This document shows, piece after piece, positions 9,160 to 18,625 of a stretch of DNA of 64,000 bases (position 1 is the stretch's first letter; every line of letters starts with the position of its first letter). The position numbers and the translations under genes were made by a program. Source of the DNA: Paenibacillus curdlanolyticus YK9 (lineage in GTDB: Bacteria; Bacillota; Bacilli; Paenibacillales; Paenibacillaceae); the NCBI RefSeq assembly GCF_000179615.1, contig NZ_AEDD01000012.1, positions 186,001 to 250,000 on the forward strand, written 5' to 3'. The notes below the pieces were generated by a model. That model made no database searches, had not been told where the DNA came from, and worked only from the letters and a program-made list of their open reading frames with translations.

Positions 9160-11631
9160 ATGAAGAAGTATGCGTCAACCAATAATTCCTTACTGTCATC
9201 ACCGTTTACAGTAATAGCGCTCTTACTCGGTCTCTGGTTTATCATTTTCCCGTACCAAACAGGCCTATTCAACGCCCTACTCTTCAATTTTGAGAATTCG
9301 ATCCTTCAAGCTGCCCTGTACTTGGTCATTTTGCTGCTCGGCACCTCGATCGTTGCCGTCATGCAGCGGAAGCAGACCGAGGCGTCAACTCTAGGAGTTG
9401 TCGCAGCCGTGTGGGTTATTCCGTTGTGCTACGTCATTTCATCGTTCGGCGCCGTCTCAAGCTACTATGCGCACTGGATGATCTTGATTAATGCGTTAGC
9501 TGCCGCAATGTTCTTCATAGCTGTTATCGGCTCCCGCCACGCAATAGGTAGAAACATGATTGAATGGTCCATCGTCGCTTCCGGTTACATCATTGTCGCA
9601 TGGGGACTGTTGAACGCATTCGGTATTGCCTATAGCCGCGATGCCCTATGGGAAGCGCAGCCTGGCCAATATCGCCTAACGTCAGTCTTTCAATATTCCA
9701 ATACTTACGCAGCCTTGCTGATTGCACTGTTCCTAGTAGCACTCTACTATTCGACACATGCGGCAAACCGCTATTGGCGCGCGCTGCATGCGCTTATGCT
9801 CGTTCCGATTTTCGTTTCCTTTATGTTGACGTTGTCGCGGGCCGCATTGTTGCTATTACCAGTGTTGGTGCTTTGCCTGCTTCCGTTTCTCCGCTTGTCG
9901 AAACAAATTCTGCTTTTATTGTACATGATTGTGTCGATCGGTGCATCCCTTATCATTTTGAGTCAAATCGACACGAATATGCTCGAAATTGCACTACAAG
10001 TCGTGCCTAGCGGGCTACAAGGAGATGCCATGCTATTCTCTCCATTCGATCGTTTGTCCTGGTCGGGCTGGCTGCCAATGCTTGGCGTTTCCGCTGTTGT
10101 CGCACTCTGTGCATGTTACCTGCATGAGAAATTGGAGCGTTGGCTGGATGGCCGTCTAGCACGAATCATTGGCCGAAAATGGTCGCTGTTTGCCGTGCCG
10201 GCAGTGCTTATTGTACTCTTCGCCCTTGGTGCAGCCCTTGTACTCGGCAGCAGCGCAATACGAGGCATACTTCCGGCATCGATCGCTGATCGTATCGAGA
10301 ACATTAACTTCCAGCAGCATAGCGTGCTGGAACGCGGAACCTTTTACAAAGATGCAATGAAGGTTTCCTCCGACTATCCAGTGCTTGGCGCTGGCGGCGG
10401 CGGGTGGGCCGATTTGTATCAGCAATACCAGCACAACCCGTATACCAGCCGTCAAGCGCACAACTACTTCATCCAAGTGCTCGTTGAAACCGGATGGGTG
10501 GGCTTACTCGCACACCTGGCCTTCTTCATTGGCTTGCTCGTTCTCTATATTCGAGGCCACATTCGTTATCCAGAGCGTCGCGGCAGTCATTTGGTTCTGT
10601 TCATAATGGCATTTGCCATTCTCGCGCACAGCATGCTGGATTTTGATATGAGTTTTGTATATATGATCGCAGTCGTATTTGCTTGCTTAGGAGCGTCAGC
10701 AACCGCATTTGCGCCGACAACGGGCCGGGCTAAAGCCCTAGAAGCGGAAAAGGCTTCGTTCGCTGCCAGCTGGCCTTCCTGGATCACTCCGGTTGCCACA
10801 GGAGTAATCGCTGTTGTCGCGATCGTCTACACCGGACAGCAGCTTAGCGCGCATAGCAACTATGACAAAGCGATTGCGCTCGCCCAACAAGGCAAGCCGA
10901 TCAACGAAGTAATGGTTCCGCTGGATAAAGCGATCAAATCGAGTCCAGACCATCCGACCTTCTCGACTGTGAAAAGCCAATGGCTTATGCAGGTATACCA
11001 GCAAACGAAGACGGAATCGTATGCGAAGGAAGCCGGCGAGCTGATTGACCATGTTTATCATGCGAATCCATATGATGAAGCTATAATAAGCACAAAATAT
11101 CAAAACGAGTGGGCGATCGGGCAGGAGGACGCCGCTCTCGCGACGTTGGAAGAGCGCATTGCGAAGTTTAACTGGAACATTAGCGCGTATAGCGATGCTA
11201 TGCACTATTATTCACTCAGCGGCTGGAACGCTGGCACTTCCGACAAAAAGGAACGCCGCCAACAGCTGTGGGGCCGAGTCGATGAGCTCCACAAGGAAGT
11301 GCTCCGCCGGATGGAAGAGCTCAAGAAACTGCCAGAAGGCCAGCTGCAAGGGCGCGAGTTCGACATCGTGCCTGCGATTCGCCAAGCGCTGGGGTTTGTC
11401 GCGTACGGCCGCGGCGACTATGCCAAAGCGATTGAATGGACGCAGCCGCTTGCGACTGGCGACCTGACTAAGCTGAAGGAAGACCCTACTCTTGAGTATG
11501 CTGTCCGTACTTATCTGGCAGCACTTGATGCGACAGGACAATCCAATGACGAACTGAAAAACCAGCTCTTCGCGGCCAACCCGGATGAAGAAGCAATGTT
11601 GAAAGCATTAATTGCAGGTCGAACCAAATAA
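9160..11631 (+). CDS. O-antigen ligase/polymerase family membrane protein with TPR-like C-terminal domain
   Basis: An 823-residue protein with about a dozen transmembrane segments up to residue ~560. The Wzy_C/O-antigen ligase signature region is at ~390-480: FYKDAMKVSSDYPVLGAGGG and RQAHNYFIQVLVETGWVGLL, where the His and Arg of this large outer loop are functionally important in WaaL-like enzymes. After a last transmembrane segment (~545-565), residues ~570-823 are helical and repeat-like (for example YDKAIALAQQGKPINEVMVP, YAKAIEWTQPLATGD), consistent with TPRs. In Gram-positive bacteria such proteins may polymerise glycans or transfer them to proteins or the wall. It stands between two glycan export clusters and is monocistronic with its own terminator. 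Confidence 0.85.
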   Translation: MKKYASTNNSLLSSPFTVIALLLGLWFIIFPYQTGLFNALLFNFENSILQAALYLVILLLGTSIVAVMQRKQTEASTLGVVAAVWVIPLCYVISSFGAVSSYYAHWMILINALAAAMFFIAVIGSRHAIGRNMIEWSIVASGYIIVAWGLLNAFGIAYSRDALWEAQPGQYRLTSVFQYSNTYAALLIALFLVALYYSTHAANRYWRALHALMLVPIFVSFMLTLSRAALLLLPVLVLCLLPFLRLSKQILLLLYMIVSIGASLIILSQIDTNMLEIALQVVPSGLQGDAMLFSPFDRLSWSGWLPMLGVSAVVALCACYLHEKLERWLDGRLARIIGRKWSLFAVPAVLIVLFALGAALVLGSSAIRGILPASIADRIENINFQQHSVLERGTFYKDAMKVSSDYPVLGAGGGGWADLYQQYQHNPYTSRQAHNYFIQVLVETGWVGLLAHLAFFIGLLVLYIRGHIRYPERRGSHLVLFIMAFAILAHSMLDFDMSFVYMIAVVFACLGASATAFAPTTGRAKALEAEKASFAASWPSWITPVATGVIAVVAIVYTGQQLSAHSNYDKAIALAQQGKPINEVMVPLDKAIKSSPDHPTFSTVKSQWLMQVYQQTKTESYAKEAGELIDHVYHANPYDEAIISTKYQNEWAIGQEDAALATLEERIAKFNWNISAYSDAMHYYSLSGWNAGTSDKKERRQQLWGRVDELHKEVLRRMEELKKLPEGQLQGREFDIVPAIRQALGFVAYGRGDYAKAIEWTQPLATGDLTKLKEDPTLEYAVRTYLAALDATGQSNDELKNQLFAANPDEEAMLKALIAGRTK

Positions 11632-11660
11632 TCTGCAATTATTGAAGAATACCAATAACG

Positions 11661-11695
11661 AATAACGCGATCGCATGCGATCGCGTTATTTTTTT
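11661..11695 (+). terminator. Intrinsic terminator after the ligase-like gene
   Basis: A perfect 30-nt palindrome built on AATAACGCGATCGCA and its complement is followed by a T-run, 30 nt after the stop at 11631. The U-tract is on the plus strand only. Confidence 0.93.
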
Positions 11696-11717
11696 GTAGT
11701 AGGAAAGCTGTAGCAGT

Positions 11718-11738
11718 TATGATACAATTCGTATCATA
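11718..11738. promoter_or_regulatory. Inverted repeat, possible operator
   Basis: TATGATAC and GTATCATA are perfect 8-bp inverted arms separated by 5 nt (aattc). The site lies 33 nt before the start of the small membrane protein gene, where a -10 region would be expected. It could bind a dimeric repressor. No regulator gene is adjacent, so the partner is unknown. Confidence 0.45.
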
Positions 11739-11770
11739 TAGACTAAAAAACTTCCGGAGGCGCATCCTTC

Positions 11771-12091
11771 ATGTCGTTCTCTCAGCTTGCTGCTCAGTAT
11801 GCAGCCGATTGTTTTACTTGCATCCACGTCATAATCCCGATTCTGTTCGCTCTCATCGTACCTTCTGTTTTAAGCACAGGATCGCTTACAGCCATATCCG
11901 TTTCTAGCATCGCCGTATACGCATCATTGTTTATTATGTCCCACGCGATCGGCATGCGCAGCATGGCGCGCATGCCGCGCTCGCTCGTTATGATTATTCC
12001 GACGGTGCTCATAGCGGATGCTGCGGTCATGCTTATCGGCATTCACGGCTACGGGCAAGAGGTGGCGTCGCTCACTCTACGCGGCTCATAA
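11771..12091 (+). CDS. Small hydrophobic membrane protein, unknown function
   Basis: A 106-residue product, mostly hydrophobic, with three probable transmembrane helices (about residues 18-38, 42-60, 70-92). I recognise no family. Support for it as a gene: CCGGAGG lies 10 nt before the ATG, it fills the gap between the terminator at 11695 and the end of ugd, and an inverted repeat sits in the expected promoter position. A paired reading frame on the other strand (11794-12042) is also open but has no ribosome-binding site. It converges on ugd, leaving 47 nt between them and no clear terminator. Confidence 0.55.
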   Translation: MSFSQLAAQYAADCFTCIHVIIPILFALIVPSVLSTGSLTAISVSSIAVYASLFIMSHAIGMRSMARMPRSLVMIIPTVLIADAAVMLIGIHGYGQEVASLTLRGS

Positions 12092-12138
12092 TAACACTTT
12101 CGCAGGACAAGCGACTAACAGCCTCATCAGCTTATTTA

Positions 12139-13482
12139 TTACAGTGATGCCGTTTCTGAACGTTCTCGCTTGAGTGCAGGCCGCCCAACGGAATAATAGC
12201 GTAATCCTGTAGAAGCCACCTGCTCTAACCGGAACACATTACGGCCATCGATAAGCACGGAACCGCGCAGCAGCGATTCCACACGCTGCAGATCTGCTTG
12301 GACGAATGCGTCCCATTCCGTCAGCAAGCATAGCGCATCGCTGCCCAACACAGCTTCCCATTGCTCCTCGCACCAAATAATGTTGTCATCCGAACCTGCA
12401 GCGTTGTAATATGTCCGTTTAAAGTTCACCATCGCAATCGGATCATATACCTTCAACACAGCCCCCGCTTCGATCAATGCCGCCATAATATCTGCCGCTG
12501 GCGATTCACGCACGTCATCCGTTCCCGGCTTAAAGGCCAGTCCCCACAGCCCGATCGTCCTCCCGTTCAAATGACCGAGCGAGTCGGCCAACTTCTCCAG
12601 CACGCTTCGACGCTGCAGCTGATTCACCTCGACGACGGATTTCAATAGCTTAAAATCGTATGCGACGTCGCCCGCAATCTGAATAAGCGCCTGCGTATCC
12701 TTCGGAAAGCAGGAGCCCCCATAACCAATGCCAGCCCGCAAGAAAGAGCCTCCGATGCGTTGATCTAGCCCCATGCCAGTAGCAACCTCCTCGACATTCG
12801 CCCCAACCTTCTCGCACAGATTCGCAATCTCGTTGATGAACGAAATTTTGGTCGCCAGAAACGCATTGGACGCATATTTGATCATCTCTGCGCTGCGGAT
12901 ATCCGTCCTCACGATCTGGTCGGTCAACGGACGATGAAGCGACTCCAGCGCAGCAGCTGCACGCTCGCTATCCGTTCCGATAATAATCCGGTCAGGGTGC
13001 AGCGTATCCCGCACTGCCGAGCCTTCGCGCAAAAACTCAGGCACCGAAGCGACATCGAACGGCTGTGACGTATGCGCTCCTACCCAGGCAGCCACGCGTT
13101 CATTCGTGCCAACGGGCACCGTGCTTTTCGTCACGATAATCGCATAGCCTGCAAGCACCTGCCCGATCTCTTCTGCCGCTTGCTGAATAAAGGAAAGGTT
13201 TGCTTCGCCATTCGGCAATGAAGGTGTTCCAACCGCAATGACCACAAGGTCCGCCAGCTGCACCGCTTCTGCCAAGCTTGTCGTAAAACGAAGCTTGCCA
13301 GCGGTTCGATTAGCGTTCATCATTTGCTCAAGCCCCGGTTCGTAAATAGGCACCTTCCCGCTATTGAGCTGATCGATCTTCGATTGCAGCTTGTCCACGC
13401 ATGTCACATCGTTGCCAAGCTCTGCCCAGCATACGCCCGACACCAGTCCTACATAACCTGTTCCGATTACCGCAATTTTCAC
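12139..13482 (-). CDS. ugd: UDP-glucose 6-dehydrogenase
   Basis: Oxidises UDP-glucose to UDP-glucuronate with two NAD+, giving an acidic sugar for the exopolysaccharide; B. subtilis TuaD is of this family. The Rossmann motif GTGYVGL is at residues 7-13, the VGTPS block near 93-97, and the catalytic cysteine in GYGGSCFPKDT near residue 258. The conserved GLAFKPGTDDVRESPA follows near 315-330. The 447-residue length is normal. The GTG start overlaps the TGA stop of manC (GTGA), and GGTGGAGG precedes it, so translation is coupled. It is the last gene of the Wzx/Wzy cluster. A close relative that uses GDP-mannose cannot be fully excluded, but the motifs fit UDP-glucose better. Confidence 0.92.
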   Translation of the reverse strand: MKIAVIGTGYVGLVSGVCWAELGNDVTCVDKLQSKIDQLNSGKVPIYEPGLEQMMNANRTAGKLRFTTSLAEAVQLADLVVIAVGTPSLPNGEANLSFIQQAAEEIGQVLAGYAIIVTKSTVPVGTNERVAAWVGAHTSQPFDVASVPEFLREGSAVRDTLHPDRIIIGTDSERAAAALESLHRPLTDQIVRTDIRSAEMIKYASNAFLATKISFINEIANLCEKVGANVEEVATGMGLDQRIGGSFLRAGIGYGGSCFPKDTQALIQIAGDVAYDFKLLKSVVEVNQLQRRSVLEKLADSLGHLNGRTIGLWGLAFKPGTDDVRESPAADIMAALIEAGAVLKVYDPIAMVNFKRTYYNAAGSDDNIIWCEEQWEAVLGSDALCLLTEWDAFVQADLQRVESLLRGSVLIDGRNVFRLEQVASTGLRYYSVGRPALKRERSETASL

Positions 13483-14927
13483 CTTGGCACCTCCACCGCA
13501 GCCATCGCTTTCATTTCATTCAGACCGTCCGCGACATGCTCGCGAACAATCGTTTCCCAGTCCAGCGCCAACCGAACGATATCCTCTTCCGTCAGCTCCG
13601 TTCCCGTCTGCACCTCGATGATCTCCAGCTCCGCAGTTGCACGGATACTATGCTTCATCAACGGCGGCACAATGACAACATCGCCTGCCGCTATCGTATG
13701 CAAGCTGCCGTCGAGCACCATTTCTCCTTGTCCCGCAATAACCGTCCAAACTTCCCGCCGCTGAGTATGATATTGATAGCTTAAATTACGCCCAGCCGAA
13801 ATGCGAATGCGCTTCGTCAGTACCTCGCCGCACTCGGGATGCTTCGTATAATCAAGCACGCGATACCGTCCCCAGCGCCGCTCCTCATACATCGGGCGGT
13901 ATTCGCGATGCTGCATCACTTCTTTGATCCTCGGGCTTGCCGCTTTATCGGCTACGAGAATGCCATCCGGACTGACCGCAATGACGGCATTAGAAACACC
14001 CAACACAATCACTGGAAGGTCCAGCTCGTTCACGACATGCGTATTAAGCGATTCGTCGCATTTGATCGCATGACCGATCAATGAGCTGGACATCTCTTCC
14101 GTGAGCGTATTCCAAGTACCAAGGTCCTTCCAATCACCCGCATAGGGTAGCACGATGACCCGCTCCGCCTTTTCGACCACCTCATAATCAAAGCTGATCT
14201 TTCGAAGCTGCTGGTACTGCTCCAGCAGTCGGTCATAGTCGGTTGGCAACCCCCTAGCTTCAAGCTCCTGCACCATATATCCAAGCCGAAAGGCAAATAC
14301 GCCGCAGTTCCACAGCGCCTGCTGCTCCATGAGCTGGAGCGCGCGTTCCTCATCAGGTTTCTCTTCAAAGTGGCTGACTAGCCGATAGGGCAAACTTGGA
14401 TCATTATTCTTCCCGCCGATTGCATCAACCGGCGTATCTGCTATCGGCACGATATATCCGTACTTCGCAGACGGGTAAGCCGGGCTCACGCCGAGCAGCC
14501 CAATGTCCGCATTGGACGAGAGCAGCGCCTCTTCCAATTCCATGACTTTCGCAAAAAAATGGTCCCCTACGAAAGGATCGACTGGCAGCACAGCAACGAC
14601 TGCATCAAGCGGCACGCCGTGAACCGCGTACAAGCAGGCCGCTGACAGCGCTATAGCAGGGAACGTATCCCGCCGTTCTGGCTCCACAATTATGGCTGGC
14701 TCCTCGCCGAGCTGGCTTTGGATAACCTCTACTTGCGCGCGCCCAGTCGCGATATAGGCCTGATGTCCGAGTCCCGCCTGCGACAGCTGCCCCCATACGC
14801 GCTGGACCATCGATTCATGCTCGCCAGCATCGTTGCGAAACAACTTTAAAAACTGCTTGGACCGCGCATCGTTGGACAGCGGCCACAGCCGCTTGCCAGA
14901 ACCGCCAGAAAGCAGAATAACGTGCAT
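13479..14927 (-). CDS. manC: Mannose-1-phosphate guanylyltransferase / mannose-6-phosphate isomerase
   Basis: A bifunctional type II enzyme that makes GDP-mannose from mannose 1-phosphate and usually also isomerises fructose 6-phosphate. Residues 1-~340 are the nucleotidyltransferase: HVILLSGGSGKRLWPLSN with the pyrophosphorylase signature, then FVGDHFF and FEEKPDEERA. The C-terminal ~115 residues are the cupin-type isomerase with WGRYRVLD and QYHTQRREVWTV. The ATG at 14927 has GAGGGAGG 7 nt before it and gives the usual N-terminus. An ATG at 14948 overlaps the polymerase stop (ATGA) but adds seven non-conserved residues. It supplies GDP-Man to the adjacent glycosyltransferases. Confidence 0.92.
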   Translation of the reverse strand: MHVILLSGGSGKRLWPLSNDARSKQFLKLFRNDAGEHESMVQRVWGQLSQAGLGHQAYIATGRAQVEVIQSQLGEEPAIIVEPERRDTFPAIALSAACLYAVHGVPLDAVVAVLPVDPFVGDHFFAKVMELEEALLSSNADIGLLGVSPAYPSAKYGYIVPIADTPVDAIGGKNNDPSLPYRLVSHFEEKPDEERALQLMEQQALWNCGVFAFRLGYMVQELEARGLPTDYDRLLEQYQQLRKISFDYEVVEKAERVIVLPYAGDWKDLGTWNTLTEEMSSSLIGHAIKCDESLNTHVVNELDLPVIVLGVSNAVIAVSPDGILVADKAASPRIKEVMQHREYRPMYEERRWGRYRVLDYTKHPECGEVLTKRIRISAGRNLSYQYHTQRREVWTVIAGQGEMVLDGSLHTIAAGDVVIVPPLMKHSIRATAELEIIEVQTGTELTEEDIVRLALDWETIVREHVADGLNEMKAMAAVEVPR

Positions 14928-14944
14928 GACGTTGCCTCCCTCGC

Positions 14945-16312
14945 TCATTCGCCTCTTACGCGAAGCAGCTGTTTTTTATCCATCCACTTAACAATGACGC
15001 CGACCAATAAAGATTCCAGTAGCAGACGCTGCATCAATACGACGTCATTCGACCCGCCCGCAAACGAGAAACGAGCCAGGAAATAGCACATGCTAGCTAC
15101 GCAAAAGCCATACACCCACCGATGATCCCTCAAATACCGATCCAGCAGCATGAGCCCCGCCATCGAAATCATGCCTAAGGCAAGACCGCCCAACGCGATG
15201 CCGACTACGCCGCTATCGAGATACATGACGCCAGGTCCGGTTACGAAAATCCCGCCCTTGCTCCAGCCCCACACTTCAAATGTAAAAATATTCGTAACAG
15301 GCAGATCCCACTTCGATTTCCATACTGCCCGAGGGATTAGAATGGTGAGCGATTCGAACCAAAAATGCCCGAACTTGTAGCTCATTTCGTCCGGCACGCG
15401 ATTAATGACCGACAGGAAGCCGTCATAGCCATTGAATGAGCTGCGATAGATATGATTGAAAATGTCCGCCGGGTTCGACAGCAGCGCTTGCTTCGCCCAG
15501 TATAGGAATGATCCTCCCTGCCGCAGCAGCGAGCCCCGAACGAACGAAATCATATATCCGATGTAGAAGACAATCGTGCCGAGGATCGCAAAGATCGGCA
15601 GCTGGCGATACAGCACCTTATAGCCCTTATGCTGAATAACAAGCGCAAGCAGGATAAGCGATATCGTGACCATTTTGGTCCGGTTGCCCGTGACGAGAGA
15701 CGTGCCTAACAACCCTACGAGCGATAGCCACCACAGCCGCCCGACTCGCCCTCTCCGATACGAGTACCAGAGCAGCAAATTGACGAACGGCATCTCAATC
15801 AGCATAATCGACGGCCCTTCCCCCGCTACGCTTACGCGACTGTTCTCTAGCTGCGCGTTGGCAATCAACGTATTGCCGCTTGCAATCGACTTGAGCGTCA
15901 GCAGCAGGCCGGGACCGGACAGCACGAGCAAAATGCGCAGGATCCACTTGCCGCCGTAGGAACTCGCTTCGCCCGTCTCGACTCGCGTGTAGTTCATCCG
16001 CTGGGCAATCATGCGCGTAGGCCATTGCACGAACAGCGCCCCTGCTGTAAACGTCCCGTTAAACAACGCCAAATAGAGCAGCGAACGGTCAATCAGCCGG
16101 CCATCGGGAAAATAATCGCCCGTCGGTCCGAAAACCAGATCGGTTCCGCTTATAATGAGCAAAAACCGGACGAAGACGCCGAGAAACTCCCCAACCGCAA
16201 GAAACATAAAAATAATATTGATCGGGCCGGTCGATTGGCGATTGCGCGCCATCATAAGCATCACAATAATACTAAGCATATAGGCGCCTATCGCCGGCGA
16301 ATGTTCGAGCAT
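14945..16312 (-). CDS. Oligosaccharide repeat-unit polymerase (Wzy-like)
   Basis: A 455-residue protein with about ten transmembrane helices, no ATPase or nucleotide-sugar motif, and a large loop around residues 270-350, as expected for Wzy/EpsG-like polymerases that join lipid-linked repeat units outside the membrane. Such proteins are recognised mainly by topology and position, and here it lies between GT4 genes and manC in a cluster that also has a flippase and a chain-length protein nearby. The ATG at 16312 has GAGGAG 8 nt upstream. A longer frame reaches 16384 inside the GT4 gene but adds a hydrophilic segment unlike a membrane protein N-terminus. Confidence 0.78.
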   Translation of the reverse strand: MLEHSPAIGAYMLSIIVMLMMARNRQSTGPINIIFMFLAVGEFLGVFVRFLLIISGTDLVFGPTGDYFPDGRLIDRSLLYLALFNGTFTAGALFVQWPTRMIAQRMNYTRVETGEASSYGGKWILRILLVLSGPGLLLTLKSIASGNTLIANAQLENSRVSVAGEGPSIMLIEMPFVNLLLWYSYRRGRVGRLWWLSLVGLLGTSLVTGNRTKMVTISLILLALVIQHKGYKVLYRQLPIFAILGTIVFYIGYMISFVRGSLLRQGGSFLYWAKQALLSNPADIFNHIYRSSFNGYDGFLSVINRVPDEMSYKFGHFWFESLTILIPRAVWKSKWDLPVTNIFTFEVWGWSKGGIFVTGPGVMYLDSGVVGIALGGLALGMISMAGLMLLDRYLRDHRWVYGFCVASMCYFLARFSFAGGSNDVVLMQRLLLESLLVGVIVKWMDKKQLLRVRGE

Positions 16313-16325
16313 AAGGCTGGCTCCT

Positions 16326-17459
16326 CTAGCGGGATAACAGCATGGCCTCCCATTGTTGTATGATCTCTGGTGTACTGAATTCACGGTTCAGCCATAGCCG
16401 AACCTCCGATGCGGCTGCCGCCTCCTGCCTGCTCTCCAGCATCCGTGCAATGGACGAGCTGAGCGCCTGCGCGTCGCCGCGCGGCACGAGGTAGTCTCGC
16501 CAATAGGGGGCAACGATCTCAGGCAATCCGCCTGCCGTCGTCGCGATCATCCGGCAGTTGCGGGCTTGCCCTTCCGAAGCCACGACTGGGGCCGGATCAT
16601 CCCAGTTGCTCGGAATGACCAGCACATCATGGCGGTCATATACCGCAATCAGCTGATCATGCGAGATAAACCCGAGCGACTCATACGATACACCGCTCTG
16701 CTCCAGTTGGCGGATGACCGATTGAATGTAAGGGCTGTCCGCCGATCCGAGAAAATGGCTACCGCCTGCAATGCTCAGCTTAACGCTTTGCTTTAACGGC
16801 TCTGGCAGCTGTGCCAGCGCATCCACAAGATAGTGCAGCCCTTTCTCTTCTACGATCCGTCCGCAATATAAAATAGAGTTCGGCTGCCGCGTTACTTGAA
16901 CGCCTGCTTCCAGCCATTCCTGGCCAAGCGGGTTATGAATCACCTCATGCGTAAGCTTCAGCGCGCGCGGTATCGTTTCTTCAAGCGACGCTTGCAAAAA
17001 TGCGCTGACGCTAATGATGCCATCCATCGGTTTGCACCACCACCGAAGTGCATGCTTCGTCTTTTTCTTCACGTTATGGGCGCTCCAAATGATCTTCGCA
17101 TCCGCGCTCCACTGCCGAACAATCGGCGCTATGTAGGGATCAAACACAACCACATGGGCATAAAGCGCGGGGTCCACGTTATGCAGCAGCCGCCTAATCG
17201 TCCTGCGCGCATTCCAAATGCCGCGCAAGCCCCCCGACTGAATCGGCGTATCGATCGCATGCCAGCGCAGCGGCTTCTCTGCAAACGACGGCTGCCGGGC
17301 GATCGACTGCTCGGTCGTCATCGTCATCATCCCGACGTCCCAGCCTCGATTGGCCAGCTCCGCTGCAATTTGGCCCAGCACCTGCTGAATCGCGCCGCCG
17401 GAAGCGGCAGGTATCGGCAAGCTGCTGGAATTAATAAATAAGATACTGCGATCTCTCAT
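16326..17459 (-). CDS. Family 4 glycosyltransferase
   Basis: A 377-residue GT-B enzyme of the exopolysaccharide cluster. The N-terminus has ILFINSSSLPIPAASGGAIQ, a GGA acceptor loop. The C-terminal domain has ILYCGRIVEEKGLHYLVDAL (~215-234) and the donor-binding region IPSNWDDPAPVVASEGQARN, where the usual first Glu of the E-x7-E motif is replaced by DDP, a variation known in GT4. The gene overlaps the next upstream GT4 gene by 4 nt (ATGA-type) and ends 13 nt before the polymerase start. The sugar transferred is unknown. Confidence 0.86.
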   Translation of the reverse strand: MRDRSILFINSSSLPIPAASGGAIQQVLGQIAAELANRGWDVGMMTMTTEQSIARQPSFAEKPLRWHAIDTPIQSGGLRGIWNARRTIRRLLHNVDPALYAHVVVFDPYIAPIVRQWSADAKIIWSAHNVKKKTKHALRWWCKPMDGIISVSAFLQASLEETIPRALKLTHEVIHNPLGQEWLEAGVQVTRQPNSILYCGRIVEEKGLHYLVDALAQLPEPLKQSVKLSIAGGSHFLGSADSPYIQSVIRQLEQSGVSYESLGFISHDQLIAVYDRHDVLVIPSNWDDPAPVVASEGQARNCRMIATTAGGLPEIVAPYWRDYLVPRGDAQALSSSIARMLESRQEAAAASEVRLWLNREFSTPEIIQQWEAMLLSR

Positions 17460-18625
17460 CGTACACGCTCCATCGTCGCCATCATGCGATCTGTCATTCG
17501 ATCCACGTACCCTTGCATCCGAAAACGCTCGCCGCAGCTCGTATACGCATGCTCTGCCATTCCCACTCGCAGCGCTTCGTTCTGGGCTAGCTTGAGCACA
17601 TGCTCTGCCAGCGCCTCCGCTGTCGGCGGCACGACCAATCCTGACCAGCCGTGGCGAATAATTTCCCGGCTTCCTCCCAGATTGGAGCAGACGATCGGCA
17701 GCTTGGCGCCAGACGCCTCCAGCAGCACCGTCGGAAGCGGATCCGGTCGAATAGATGCATGGACGAAAACGCTGTGGGCCGCGCAGCAGGCAAGCTCATG
17801 CAGCGACTTGTAGCCGCCATACATAAGGAACTGCCGTGCAAAGGGCGACCTTGCCACGCGAGCGCGCAGCTGCTCGGCATACGCCATGCTTCCCTGCGCG
17901 TCCTCAGCGGCAGCTCCGGCAATGACAAACTGCCAATCGGGCAGCTGCGCCGCAATGCGCTCCATCGCTTCGACGAATACGTCGAACCCTTTCCACGCTA
18001 GCAGCCAGCCGGCGATAATGATGCGTTTCTCCTCCGTATGGCGCTGCTCCGCTACCGATGAGGCAGCCGGCTTCAGCTCGTATCCGTTATGCGCATGGCT
18101 GATGCTCGCACCGGTTGCATCGTTGATGAACGTCCTCAGATCGCTCTCTACACTTTGCGATACGCAGCTGATATGATCCGCATGGCAAAGCGCGTAGCGG
18201 AACATGCGCTTAGCCATTCCGCCGAAGCTGCTTGGAAAATCATGCAGCCGAACGAACGTCGGGGTCTTGCGGCGCATGAGGTTGACGAGCAAATGCGCTT
18301 TCACCGAATTGGAGTAAATCAAATCCGGCTGCTGTTCCTTGATTATTGCGTTGAGCTTGCGGAACAGCCGAATCGTCTGTCCCGCATCGCGGCCGCTCAG
18401 CTTGCCCCGCGTCGTATCCATCCGTTCGAACTCTCGCGCCTCGATCCATGAAATTCCGGCCTTTATCGCTTCCTGCTGCATGGCGCCTTCAGGCGAAACC
18501 AGAACAGGCGCCACACGGGAACGGTCCAGATGCAGGAGCAAATCCAGCAGCACCCGCTCCGCGCCGCCGAAGCGGCCCGTTTGATTAACGAACAGCGCCT
18601 TCTTGATCGGTCTATTCATACTCAT
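17456..18625 (-). CDS. Family 4 glycosyltransferase
   Basis: A 389-residue GT4. The N-terminus KALFVNQTGRFGGAERVLLD contains the GGAE acceptor loop; the C-terminal domain has IIAGWLLAWKGFDVFVEAME and, in the donor site, VHASIRPDPLPTVLLEASGA with the glutamate of the E-x7-E region, then NLGGSRE. Start and stop overlap the neighbouring GT4 genes by 4 nt on each side, so the three GT4 genes are translated as a coupled block. It most likely adds one sugar of the repeat unit to the undecaprenyl-linked intermediate. Confidence 0.87.
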   Translation of the reverse strand: MSMNRPIKKALFVNQTGRFGGAERVLLDLLLHLDRSRVAPVLVSPEGAMQQEAIKAGISWIEAREFERMDTTRGKLSGRDAGQTIRLFRKLNAIIKEQQPDLIYSNSVKAHLLVNLMRRKTPTFVRLHDFPSSFGGMAKRMFRYALCHADHISCVSQSVESDLRTFINDATGASISHAHNGYELKPAASSVAEQRHTEEKRIIIAGWLLAWKGFDVFVEAMERIAAQLPDWQFVIAGAAAEDAQGSMAYAEQLRARVARSPFARQFLMYGGYKSLHELACCAAHSVFVHASIRPDPLPTVLLEASGAKLPIVCSNLGGSREIIRHGWSGLVVPPTAEALAEHVLKLAQNEALRVGMAEHAYTSCGERFRMQGYVDRMTDRMMATMERVR

